Shown piece after piece: positions 8,226 to 15,878 of a DNA stretch of 64,000 nt; position 1 is the first letter of the stretch; each line of letters opens with the position of its first letter. Position numbers and translations under genes: made by a program. Origin of the DNA: Janthinobacterium sp. 344 (GTDB lineage Bacteria; Pseudomonadota; Gammaproteobacteria; Burkholderiales; Burkholderiaceae_D). The stretch is from contig NZ_FOKL01000008.1 in the NCBI RefSeq assembly GCF_900112025.1, positions 226,766-290,765 on the forward strand, written 5' to 3'. A model generated the notes under the pieces. It was given only the letters and a program-made list of their open reading frames with translations, did not search any database and was not told the DNA's origin.

Positions 8226-9329
8226 ATGGTACAGCGTCGCATCGGCCCGGCCGATCTGGTTCCCGGCGAACCCCTGCCCTGGGATTTATTTCTGGCCGAT
8301 CATAGTGCCGGCCCGCAACTGCGCAGGGGGCAAATCATCACGGATGGCGCGCAGCTGGGACGCTTGTTGCAGCTGGGCCTGTATGTGGGCGCGCCCGACC
8401 AGCCGTCCGTCCTGCGTCTGCTGAACGAGGCGGCGCAGCGCCTGGAGCGCTTGCTGCTGGACTTGCGCAGCGAAAACAATGCCGAGCGCGACGTGCGCGA
8501 CATCGCCCGCGAATTGCTGCGCGCCTTGGAACACGATGCCGATATCGCCCTGGCCAGCATCCTGCTGAACCAGATCGCCGGCAGCTACGCCGTGCGCCAC
8601 TGCATCGAAACGGCCTTGCTGGCCATGCTGGTGGGGCGCGGCATGCATAAATCCCACGATGAGCTGCTGCTGATCGGCGCCGCCGCCCTGACCATGAACG
8701 TGGGCATGCTGCGCCACCACGACAGCTTTCAGGACCGCCGCGGCCCCTTGAACGACGAGGAAATGCGCATCGTGCGCCAGCATCCGCAAGAAAGCGAGGA
8801 ACTCCTGCGCTGCGCCGGTGTCGACGACGAGGAGTGGCTCAGCTGCGTGCTGCTGCACCATGAAAACGATGACGGCAGCGGCTACCCGCAGGGCCGCACG
8901 GCCGATGAAATCCTGCAGAACGCCAAACTGATCGGCCTGGCCGACCGCTATTGCGCGCGCGTCTCGGCGCGCAACTACCGCCGCTCCATCGTGCCCGACC
9001 AGGCCCTGCAGCACATCTTCCTCGACCAGAATCTGCCCATCGACCCCTTGCTGGGCGAGCAATTCGTCAACCTGCTGGGCAAATATCCCCCCGGCACCTT
9101 GGTGCGACTGCGCAGCGGCGAACTGGGCGTCGTCACGCAACGGGGCGCCACCCACGTCCATCCGCTCAGCGACCCGCTAGGCGCCCCGCTGGCCGCCACC
9201 GAACTGTCACAGCTGTCCCCGCGCGACACGGCCGACAGCCGCTTTGCCATCGTTTCCTCGCTGCACGAGGACGATGCGGGCTTGCATTTCAGCATGCGGC
9301 ATGTGTGGGGCGATGAGGCGCGCTTATAG
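8226..9329 (+). CDS. HD-GYP-like protein with degenerate catalytic motif
   Basis: HD-GYP proteins are c-di-GMP phosphodiesterases. This 367-residue protein has the GYP half, HHENDDGSGYPQGR near residues 217-230, and HPQESEELL before it. The central HD motif (normally a LLHDIGK-like stretch) reads LIGAAALTMNVGML and lacks the His-Asp pair. Several metal ligands are therefore missing and the protein is probably not an active phosphodiesterase. It may bind a nucleotide or act as a scaffold. The N-terminal 110 residues are not a recognisable receiver domain. It has no partner gene next to it, but other c-di-GMP-related genes are elsewhere in the window. Confidence 0.85.
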   Translation: MVQRRIGPADLVPGEPLPWDLFLADHSAGPQLRRGQIITDGAQLGRLLQLGLYVGAPDQPSVLRLLNEAAQRLERLLLDLRSENNAERDVRDIARELLRALEHDADIALASILLNQIAGSYAVRHCIETALLAMLVGRGMHKSHDELLLIGAAALTMNVGMLRHHDSFQDRRGPLNDEEMRIVRQHPQESEELLRCAGVDDEEWLSCVLLHHENDDGSGYPQGRTADEILQNAKLIGLADRYCARVSARNYRRSIVPDQALQHIFLDQNLPIDPLLGEQFVNLLGKYPPGTLVRLRSGELGVVTQRGATHVHPLSDPLGAPLAATELSQLSPRDTADSRFAIVSSLHEDDAGLHFSMRHVWGDEARL

Positions 9330-9333
9330 TCTG

Positions 9334-9361
9334 GCGGGGCAAGGCCGGGCGCCCGCCCCGC
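9334..9361. other. GC-rich stem-loop between convergent genes
   Basis: GCGGGGC (9334-9340) and GCCCCGC (9355-9361) form a hairpin between the convergent HD-GYP-like and NTF2-like genes. No T run follows on either strand, so it is at best a weak transcription barrier. Confidence 0.3.
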
Positions 9362-9373
9362 AACCATGCCACC

Positions 9374-9832
9374 TCACGGCTTCGGCGGACGGATACCCGT
9401 GTACTGTGCGCTGACCAATAGCCATTGCTTGTCGATCAGGCGGGCGACATACCCGGCGCGCATGGCAAAGGCGCGGGCGGCCCCATCCTGGTTGACGCGG
9501 TAGGATAGCCGGGCCGAGATGAGCGCCGTATCGCCAAAGGTACGCACCACAGGCTCATCGATCTGGAGCTGGGGGCTCGGCCGCTTCTGCTCCGGCGCAT
9601 AGAAGGCGAGCATTTTGTCACGCCCGTCCACCTCGCCGACCGGTGATATTTCCACATAATTCTCGGCCGTGGTGGATCTCAAGGTGGCTTGATCGAAGCT
9701 GCTCTGCGCCTGCGCATGGCGCTGCACCAAAGCCACCAGTTCGGCATCGGCGGGAGCTGCGTGCGCGCTGCCGATCGCACCGAAGGCGCCCAGCAGGCAG
9801 GTGGCAAGGATATGTGGAAGGGTCAATTTCAT
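9374..9832 (-). CDS. Exported NTF2/SnoaL-like protein (DUF4440 type)
   Basis: The protein has 152 residues with a clear Sec signal peptide (MKLTLPHILATCLLGAFGAI, cleavage after SAHA near residue 25). A cone-shaped NTF2-like domain follows: an N-terminal helix (LVALVQRHAQAQSSFD), TAENYVEISPVGEVDGRDKML, and strands RTFGDTALISARL and KQWLLVSAQYTGI. Such domains are used as small-molecule binding or isomerase scaffolds, and no catalytic residue can be assigned. It is predicted periplasmic. The gene stands alone, convergent with the HD-GYP-like gene. Confidence 0.8.
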   Translation of the reverse strand: MKLTLPHILATCLLGAFGAIGSAHAAPADAELVALVQRHAQAQSSFDQATLRSTTAENYVEISPVGEVDGRDKMLAFYAPEQKRPSPQLQIDEPVVRTFGDTALISARLSYRVNQDGAARAFAMRAGYVARLIDKQWLLVSAQYTGIRPPKP

Positions 9833-10067
9833 GCGTAGTCATCCTGGTCGAGGTCATTGAAAAGCATCCGTTGATTACTGCGGCACCGCCGGTATCGGAC
9901 ACTCGCTTGCGGGCAACTCATCATGGAGAAGCCCAGCGTATGCTATCCCCTTGCCATTTCCTGGCGCATGCCATTGCGACAAAGCGCTTGAATCGGGGAT
10001 TGAAACGCCATTTCGCCGGCCCGGGATGCGCATGGCGATGCCTTCAGATACGCCCGCAAGCCATGCC

Positions 10068-10730
10068 TCAGTTCGCGCCCGCAGGAGCGTCCAGCAACGT
10101 CTGTTGCAGATCAAGGTTAAGCGCCCACTGCTCTTCCACCGGAATGGCGCGCCGCGAGCTGGTCTTGAGGGAACCTTCTTGCGTCCACAGAAATGGATAA
10201 AAATTCAGGCACAGGTCGCCGGGCAAGGGCAATTCGTCAAACTCCTGCGCATCGCCGGGCTGCCGGCCGTAAAACTGCCGCAACTGGCGAGTAAAGGCCC
10301 ATTCGATGAACGCCGTGAAGCCGATCTCCAGCGCTTCCCATGCCAGTGTCTCGGGCGCGAGGTAATACATCTTGCCCTGGTCGGCCCCGAGTGCGCCGCC
10401 GTTGATAGCAAAAAAGCCGCCGAGCACGTCGTCGGCCACCAGCAGAAAACCCTCGCTCTTTCCTTCGTTCCACGTAGCAATGTTCCGCTCCAGCTTGCCA
10501 TGTCCTGAGCCCAATATGCGCAGCCAGCCGTCATCGACGAGGATGCCGCCGGTTTCATAGGCGATCGCGCCGAGGGGAGAACGCGTGGTGACCTGCAGGC
10601 TCAGCAGAACGTCCTCCCTGCCGGCCGAGGGCGGCAGCAATTCCACCGGGATCCCGGCCTCGCCGGCCCACTGCCGGATCAGCGGAAACGCCGGGTCTTC
10701 ACTATCCAGTAATTCATTCAATGTACGCAT
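10068..10730 (-). CDS. DUF2625 domain protein
   Basis: This 220-residue cytoplasmic protein begins MRTLNELLDSEDPAFPLIRQ, the typical start of the DUF2625 family. It continues with LGAIAYETGGILVDDGWLRI, KSEGFLLVADDVLGGFFA and GKMYYLAPETLAWEALEIGF. The function of the family is unknown. I chose ATG 10730, at the conserved N-terminus, over an upstream start at 10859. It is monocistronic, flanked by gaps of 235 and 321 bases with no gene. Confidence 0.88.
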   Translation of the reverse strand: MRTLNELLDSEDPAFPLIRQWAGEAGIPVELLPPSAGREDVLLSLQVTTRSPLGAIAYETGGILVDDGWLRILGSGHGKLERNIATWNEGKSEGFLLVADDVLGGFFAINGGALGADQGKMYYLAPETLAWEALEIGFTAFIEWAFTRQLRQFYGRQPGDAQEFDELPLPGDLCLNFYPFLWTQEGSLKTSSRRAIPVEEQWALNLDLQQTLLDAPAGAN

Positions 10731-11051
10731 TACACCTGACCTTATCGATGACCGCTTCCGGCGGTCGGAGAGTTCATGACGACGCTGGCACTGTCTGGCG
10801 GACGGCGCCCGGCATTCCAGCGGCTCGCCCCTGGCGCGACCCAGTATCGCTGACGACACCTGGACGCTCCGTAAATTTTACACATACCCGCCCCAGCCCC
10901 CCCTGCACGCCTGCCAGCGGCCACGCAACGCCGGCCGGATGCCGCCGGCCGGCACGCCGCGCATCCCCCTGAATCGACCGTTCATCCTGCGCCTGGCGCT
11001 GTTCGTCGTCCCGCGCTCGCCCGTGCGGGCGGCCGCACATACCATGCCGAC
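10731..11051. other. Gene-free 321-bp divergent intergenic region
   Basis: This gap separates the DUF2625 gene from the AraC-type regulator. It holds a short AT-rich dyad GTAAATTTTAC (10871-10881), which on the minus strand contains TAAAAT and could be a -10 box or operator. Two CCGGCCGG palindromes (10931-10938 and 10945-10952) could pair with each other. No open frame with a plausible start and no RNA gene was seen. Confidence 0.4.
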
Positions 11052-11903
11052 ATGACCACTCCACTCCAGTTCAAGTCCGGCCAATTCTATGGCGACGTGC
11101 ATCACGGCGCGCGCGGCAGCATCTTCGATATCCGCCGCCTGAAGGCCACGCGTGGCGAGGATGAAGTCGCAACGCACCGGCATGACGATGCCCACTTCGT
11201 CTTTGTTTTGTCCGGCACGTATATTTCCAGCGCGCTGCACGCCCCGCCGCGCGCGCCGGCGCCCACCCTCGTCTTCAATCCTGCCGGCACGACGCACCGC
11301 GACCGCTTCGTCGATGGCAAGGGCAGTTTCATGACTGTATCGCTCGACCCTGCCCTGCTGTCGGGCGCCGAGGAGTTGCACGCGGCCCAGGAGTGCGCCA
11401 CCGTGTTGCGCGATACGGCCAGCGCGGCGGCCGCATTCCGGCTCGCGCGCGACATCGGCCGCGGCGGCGATGGCGCCCTGCTCGAAGCGGGCGCGTGGGA
11501 GATGCTGGCCAGCCTGCACAAGGCCCCCCGGCAGGCGTGCCCCGCCCTGCCCGGCTGGGCCCACCAGGCCTATGAAGCCGTGATGGACCTGGCCGACGAC
11601 ACGCATCTGCGCATCGCCGACGTGGCCGCCGCGCTGGGCGTGCATCCCGTGCACCTGGCCCGCGTATTCCGCCAGGCCTGGGGCTGCTCGCCGGGCGACC
11701 TGCTGCGCTGGCGCCGCGTCGACCAGGCCAGCGGCCTGCTGCGCCGCCCGGAACTGAGCATGGCCGACGTGGCGCTGAGCGTGGGCTTTGCCGACCAGAG
11801 CCACATGAGCCGCGCCTTCCAGGCCCGCTACGGCATGACGCCCAGCAACTATCGCCGGCAAATGTTTCAAACGTCCAAGACAACGCCCAATTTGCAAGAC
11901 TAG
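11052..11903 (+). CDS. AraC-family transcriptional regulator
   Basis: The 283 residues comprise an N-terminal cupin-like sensing part (HRHDDAHFVFVLSGTYISS near 38-56, FNPAGTTHRDRF near 76) and a C-terminal double helix-turn-helix. The latter shows LRIADVAAALGVHPVHLARVF and the second HTH in MADVALSVGFADQSHMSRAF, ending with the family signature YGMTPSNYRRQ. It stands 29 bases upstream of a serine hydrolase gene on the same strand, so the pair is probably an operon. The effector is unknown. Confidence 0.9.
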   Translation: MTTPLQFKSGQFYGDVHHGARGSIFDIRRLKATRGEDEVATHRHDDAHFVFVLSGTYISSALHAPPRAPAPTLVFNPAGTTHRDRFVDGKGSFMTVSLDPALLSGAEELHAAQECATVLRDTASAAAAFRLARDIGRGGDGALLEAGAWEMLASLHKAPRQACPALPGWAHQAYEAVMDLADDTHLRIADVAAALGVHPVHLARVFRQAWGCSPGDLLRWRRVDQASGLLRRPELSMADVALSVGFADQSHMSRAFQARYGMTPSNYRRQMFQTSKTTPNLQD

Positions 11904-11932
11904 ACTGCCCTTTTCCAACTCAGGAGCACACC

Positions 11933-12967
11933 ATGTTGCGATTCCTCCCCCTTCTTCTGGCCTTCGGCAGCAGCGTCCACGCGGGCGAACTGGACGGCGT
12001 TACCACCGCCATCGAAGCGGGCGACTACAAGCAGATCACCAGCGTCGTGGTGGCGCAGCATGGCAAGCTGCTGTACGAACACTACTTCGACAAGGATGGC
12101 GCCGAAAGCCTGCGCAACACGCGCTCCGTTGGCAAGACGGTGGCCGGCATGCTGGTCGGCCTGGCCATCGAACGCAAGCTCTTGCGCGCCGACACGCCCG
12201 TGCTGCCCTACTTTCCGGAACTGCGCCCGCTGGCCCATGCCGACCCGCGCAAGGACAAGATCACGGTCGAGGATTTCCTGACCATGAGCTCGCTACTCGA
12301 ATGCGACGACGACAACCAGCATTCGCGCGGCAACGAAGAGCGCATGTATCTGGTGGAAGACTGGAGCCGCTTCGTGGCGGACTTGCCGATCCGCGGCTTT
12401 CCCGAATGGCAGCCCCGCCCCGCGCAATCGCCGTATGGCCGCGCCTGGAGCTATTGCACGGCCGGCGTAACCCTGCTGGGGCCGCTGCTTGAAAAGGTGA
12501 GCGGCCAGGGCGTGCCGGACTTCGCCGCCGCCAACCTGTTCCAGCCGCTGGGCATCGACAAGGTGAAATGGCAATTCCAGCCCAAGGGCAGCGCCATGAC
12601 GGGCGGCGGCTTGCAGCTGCGCAGCGTGGACCTGATGAAGCTGGGCCAGCTCTACCTCGACGGCGGGCGCTGGCATGGCAAGCAGGTGATGCCGGCCGAA
12701 TGGGTCCAGCGCTCGATCACGCCCCATGCCAACGCGCGCGAAGGCATGGACTACGGCTACCTGTGGTGGCTGCAAGCGTTCACGGCCAATGGCCGCACCG
12801 TGCAAAGCTATGGCATGGCAGGTTCCGGCGGCAATAAAGTGCTGGTCCTGCCGGAACTCGATGCCGTGGTCGTCATCACCACGACCAATTTCCAGGTACG
12901 CGATGCCCATGGCCTCAGCGAAAAATTGCTGACCAAGCTGATCCTGCCGGCATTGATGCGCCCGTAA
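11933..12967 (+). CDS. Exported serine hydrolase, class C beta-lactamase/penicillin-binding-protein-like
   Basis: The 344-residue protein has a short signal peptide (MLRFLPLLLAFGSSVHA). The beta-lactamase class C fold follows. The nucleophile motif SxxK appears as SVGK near residue 65, a Tyr motif as WSYCTAGVTLLG near 182, and a late glycine-rich block as MAGSGGNKVLVLP. Proteins of this group are esterases or D-amino-peptidases more often than true beta-lactamases, and nothing here argues for antibiotic resistance. It follows the AraC regulator and is convergent with an esterase gene 7 bases away. Confidence 0.85.
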   Translation: MLRFLPLLLAFGSSVHAGELDGVTTAIEAGDYKQITSVVVAQHGKLLYEHYFDKDGAESLRNTRSVGKTVAGMLVGLAIERKLLRADTPVLPYFPELRPLAHADPRKDKITVEDFLTMSSLLECDDDNQHSRGNEERMYLVEDWSRFVADLPIRGFPEWQPRPAQSPYGRAWSYCTAGVTLLGPLLEKVSGQGVPDFAAANLFQPLGIDKVKWQFQPKGSAMTGGGLQLRSVDLMKLGQLYLDGGRWHGKQVMPAEWVQRSITPHANAREGMDYGYLWWLQAFTANGRTVQSYGMAGSGGNKVLVLPELDAVVVITTTNFQVRDAHGLSEKLLTKLILPALMRP

Positions 12968-12974
12968 GCGCCCT

Positions 12975-13877
12975 TTATTTTGCGGACGTCAAGTACGCCC
13001 GCAGTCCATGCGTGAGCACGAAAGGAAACACGCTCGCATGGTCTTCATCCTCGAAGACGCGCAGGCGCGTCTTCAAATTCGGGAACTTGTGCGCCTTCAG
13101 CTTGCCGTCGAACTCGCGCAAGTCCGCCACCATGTCGGCGTCTTCCTCCGAACGCGAACGCTTCTTGCCCGCCGCCAGTTTCTCCAGGCCACCGATACCG
13201 AAGAACACGGATGCGGGCAAGTCCTTGTGGCTGGCCGCATACGCCTGCTCGCGGTCGAACATCACGCCGGCGTCGTACCACAACGACGGGCTGCCCAAGA
13301 TGTAATGCTCGAAGGTGCGCGGTTCCGTCAGCAAAAATTGCAGGCCCAGCAGGCTGCCGTAGGAATGGCCGATGAACACCTTGCGCTGCATGTTGACGCG
13401 ATAGTTACTTGCGATAAAGGGAAACACTTCGCCCGAGATGAACTGGCCATACGCCTTCGCTTCGCCGAACGCCGGCTGCCGTCCCGGCATGTCCGAGCGG
13501 TAATCATGCTTGCGCGGCGTGGTGGGCGTGTAGTCGCGGCGCCGGCTGTAGACGCCGCCATCGCCATTCGCGTACGACAGGCCGACGACGACCACCTCTT
13601 CCATGCCCGCATGCTTGTTCAGGCGCTGCGCGATATTGCGCACGACGGGAAACGCATAATTGGCATCGACGACGAACAGCACGGGATAGCGTTTATTCCC
13701 CTGCCGGTAGGAATCGGGCAAGGCGACATACACCTGATAGTCGCGTTTCAGGGCTTGCGCCCGGATGTCGCGCACTTCCGTATTCTCAAGAACGTAGCTG
13801 GCGGGCGCGCTGGCGGGGGCGGCAAGGGCGCTGTTGGCCAGGCAGCACAGGGCGATGAGCAGATGCAGAGGCTTCAC
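12975..13877 (-). CDS. Exported alpha/beta-hydrolase esterase (Fes/IroE-like fold)
   Basis: The 300 residues start with a Sec signal (MKPLHLLIALCCLANSALA). The mature part is a putative-esterase fold: YQVYVALPDSYRQG, YPVLFVVDANYAFP, the nucleophile elbow GHSYGS near residue 170, SPSLWYD near 195 and a late acidic and His region EDEDHASVFPF. Related enzymes hydrolyse siderophore esters or acylated metabolites, and the substrate here is unknown. It lies 25 bases downstream of mshN on the same strand and could be transcribed with the pilus operon, though a functional link is not evident. Confidence 0.85.
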   Translation of the reverse strand: MKPLHLLIALCCLANSALAAPASAPASYVLENTEVRDIRAQALKRDYQVYVALPDSYRQGNKRYPVLFVVDANYAFPVVRNIAQRLNKHAGMEEVVVVGLSYANGDGGVYSRRRDYTPTTPRKHDYRSDMPGRQPAFGEAKAYGQFISGEVFPFIASNYRVNMQRKVFIGHSYGSLLGLQFLLTEPRTFEHYILGSPSLWYDAGVMFDREQAYAASHKDLPASVFFGIGGLEKLAAGKKRSRSEEDADMVADLREFDGKLKAHKFPNLKTRLRVFEDEDHASVFPFVLTHGLRAYLTSAK

Positions 13878-13902
13878 GCTGATTCTTTCATTGAGGTAAA
13901 AA

Positions 13903-14958
13903 TTACTTGGCAGCCGCCGCCGTCAACTGCACCAGCTTGCGCTCGACAAACGCCTGCAGCTGGGGCGATAACGTCTGCAAACCCCTGGCCCGCTCGAACG
14001 CCTGACGCGCCTGGGCCGGATGGTTGTCAGCCTGCAAGGCAATGCCCAGGCCCATCCACCAGACGCTGTTGTCGGGCGCCGTCTGCAGGGCCAGCTGGTA
14101 TTGCTCCGCCGCCTCGCGGTAGCGCTGTTCGCGCTGCAGCACGCCCGCCAAAAAGGCGCGGTAGTCGCCATTCTCGGCCGCGTATGGCAGGCTGCGCATC
14201 AGGGTATCGAGGGCGGCCGGGCCGCCGTTGGGCTTGTCCAGCTGCAAGCGGGCCAGCATCATCGCCTGCGCCGGCTGTTTCGGGTCGAGCGCCAAGCTCA
14301 GCTGCAACTGGCGGGCCGCGTCGTCGGGACGCTGCGCTTCCAGCAGCAGGCGCACGAGGGTTTCGCGCGCGCCCTGGTGGCGCGGGTCCAGCTGCAGGGT
14401 CTGCTGCAAGGCCAGCATGGCCTCGGACACGCGGCCGTCTTCCAGTTGGCCCAGCGCGCGCCGGTATGCATTCTCCACGCGCTGCTGCGGCGTGACTTGT
14501 TTGCCATCCACGATGCGCTCACTGGCAACGGCCGGCGCTGCCGGCTTCGCCACAGGCGCGGCGGCGGGCCTGGCGATGTTTTCCGCAGGACGGCGCGCCT
14601 TGGCGGGCGGCGAAGCGGCTGCCGGCGCTTCCTCTGCCTGGAATACCGGCTCGGGCGCCACCGGCACTTCGGCAACGGGGGCTGGAGCGGGCGCGGCCGC
14701 AACCGCCGGCGCGGGCAGCGGTGCAGGCAGCGGCGTGCCGGCCACGCTGACCAGCACGGGCGGCACGGGCGGCCGTTTCCAGTACACCCAACCGAGGGCG
14801 ATGGCGGCCGCCGTCAGGCCGGCCGCACCACCGAAGACCAGCGCGCGCGAGACGCCCCGTTCCCGTTCGGGCACGGAACGGATGCCGCCCGCGTCGGCGC
14901 GTCCGTCCGGGGTGCCGCGGGCATCGAGGTCTTGCAACATCTTGTTAATCAGGCTCAT
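13903..14958 (-). CDS. mshN: MSHA biogenesis protein MshN (TPR protein)
   Basis: MshN is a membrane-anchored TPR protein of the MSHA type IV pilus machine. Its 351 residues begin MSLINKMLQDLDARG, the typical start. A transmembrane helix lies near 39-60 (VFGGAAGLTAAAIALGWVYW). A Pro/Ala-rich linker to about 165 and a TPR array (RALGQLEDGRVSEAMLALQQ, ALGRGL-type repeats) follow to the end. It is the last pilus gene on this strand: mshM ends 17 bases upstream and an esterase gene follows downstream. Confidence 0.92.
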   Translation of the reverse strand: MSLINKMLQDLDARGTPDGRADAGGIRSVPERERGVSRALVFGGAAGLTAAAIALGWVYWKRPPVPPVLVSVAGTPLPAPLPAPAVAAAPAPAPVAEVPVAPEPVFQAEEAPAAASPPAKARRPAENIARPAAAPVAKPAAPAVASERIVDGKQVTPQQRVENAYRRALGQLEDGRVSEAMLALQQTLQLDPRHQGARETLVRLLLEAQRPDDAARQLQLSLALDPKQPAQAMMLARLQLDKPNGGPAALDTLMRSLPYAAENGDYRAFLAGVLQREQRYREAAEQYQLALQTAPDNSVWWMGLGIALQADNHPAQARQAFERARGLQTLSPQLQAFVERKLVQLTAAAAK

Positions 14959-14975
14959 CTACAGGCTCATCTTGG

Positions 14976-15878
14976 TCATCGGTTCAATAAAGTCCAGCTT
15001 GCGGCAGCGGCGACGGCCAGCACGCCGGCGCCCGCCAGCCACGGCCACGGGCGCGCCCAGACGCGCCGCTTGCTGGCCAGGGTATCGCTGGCCGCCAGCG
15101 CCACGTGGCGCCCGCTGACCTGCTGGCGGCCTTCGCCATAGGCCACCATCAGCGCCTTGTGCGCCATGATGTTGATCAGGCGCGGAATGCCGCCGGAAGC
15201 CTGGTACAGCTTGCTCACGCCGCCACGGCTGAACAGGCGCGCGCCATCGAAGCCGGCCACGCGCAGGCGATGCGCGACATAAAACTCCACGTCATCGCGG
15301 CACAAAGGCCCCAGGTGATAATGAAACGTGATGCGCTGCGCCAGCTGGCGGATTTCCGGCAGGGCCAGCTTGACGTCCAGCTCAGGCTGGCCGAACAGCA
15401 CGATTTGCAGCAGCTTGCGCTTTTCCGTTTCCAGGTTCGTCAGCAGCCGCAGCGCTTCCAGGCTGTCGATGGGGATCGCCTGCGCTTCATCCAGACACAG
15501 CAGCACGCGCCTGCCTTGCGCCGCCAGGTTGAGCAAGCGCAAGTTGAGCGACTTGAGCAGCTGATGCTGATCGGCATCCTTCTCCAGCAAGACATCGAGA
15601 TCGTCCGCCAGGGCCAGGATCAGCGACCGTGGCGGCAGGTTCGGATTCGGGATATACGCGGTGACGAAGTCCGGTCCCAGCGACTGCATGAACTTGCGGC
15701 ACAGAAAAGTCTTGCCGGTCCCCACTTCGCCAGTGATCTTGATGAAGCCCTCGCCATTGCGCGCCGCCACCAGCAGGGTGTTGAGCGCCTTTTGCGATTG
15801 CGGGCCGTTGAAAAAGAAACTGGTATCGGGCGTGAGGCCGAACGGCGCCTCGCGCAAGCCGAAATGGGCCTGATACAT
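14976..15878 (-). CDS. mshM: MSHA biogenesis protein MshM (ExeA-like AAA ATPase)
   Basis: MshM is an AAA+ ATPase related to ExeA/GspA, which helps assemble the secretin in peptidoglycan. The 300 residues start MYQAHFGLREAPFGLTPDTS. The Walker A is GEVGTGKT near residues 48-55, the Walker B is VLLCLDEAQA near 126-135, and sensor sequence NLETEKRKLLQIVLFGQPEL follows. A single transmembrane helix near the C-terminus (WLAGAGVLAVAAAASW) anchors it. The start codon abuts the mshL stop with no gap. A diverged homologue exists in the second cluster at 27963. Confidence 0.93.
   Translation of the reverse strand: MYQAHFGLREAPFGLTPDTSFFFNGPQSQKALNTLLVAARNGEGFIKITGEVGTGKTFLCRKFMQSLGPDFVTAYIPNPNLPPRSLILALADDLDVLLEKDADQHQLLKSLNLRLLNLAAQGRRVLLCLDEAQAIPIDSLEALRLLTNLETEKRKLLQIVLFGQPELDVKLALPEIRQLAQRITFHYHLGPLCRDDVEFYVAHRLRVAGFDGARLFSRGGVSKLYQASGGIPRLINIMAHKALMVAYGEGRQQVSGRHVALAASDTLASKRRVWARPWPWLAGAGVLAVAAAASWTLLNR

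Noticed and set aside
11933-12967. A true antibiotic-resistance beta-lactamase
   Set aside because: The SxxK motif fits the class C fold, but the sequence resembles esterase/penicillin-binding-like hydrolases, and AraC-plus-esterase context does not suggest ampC regulation.
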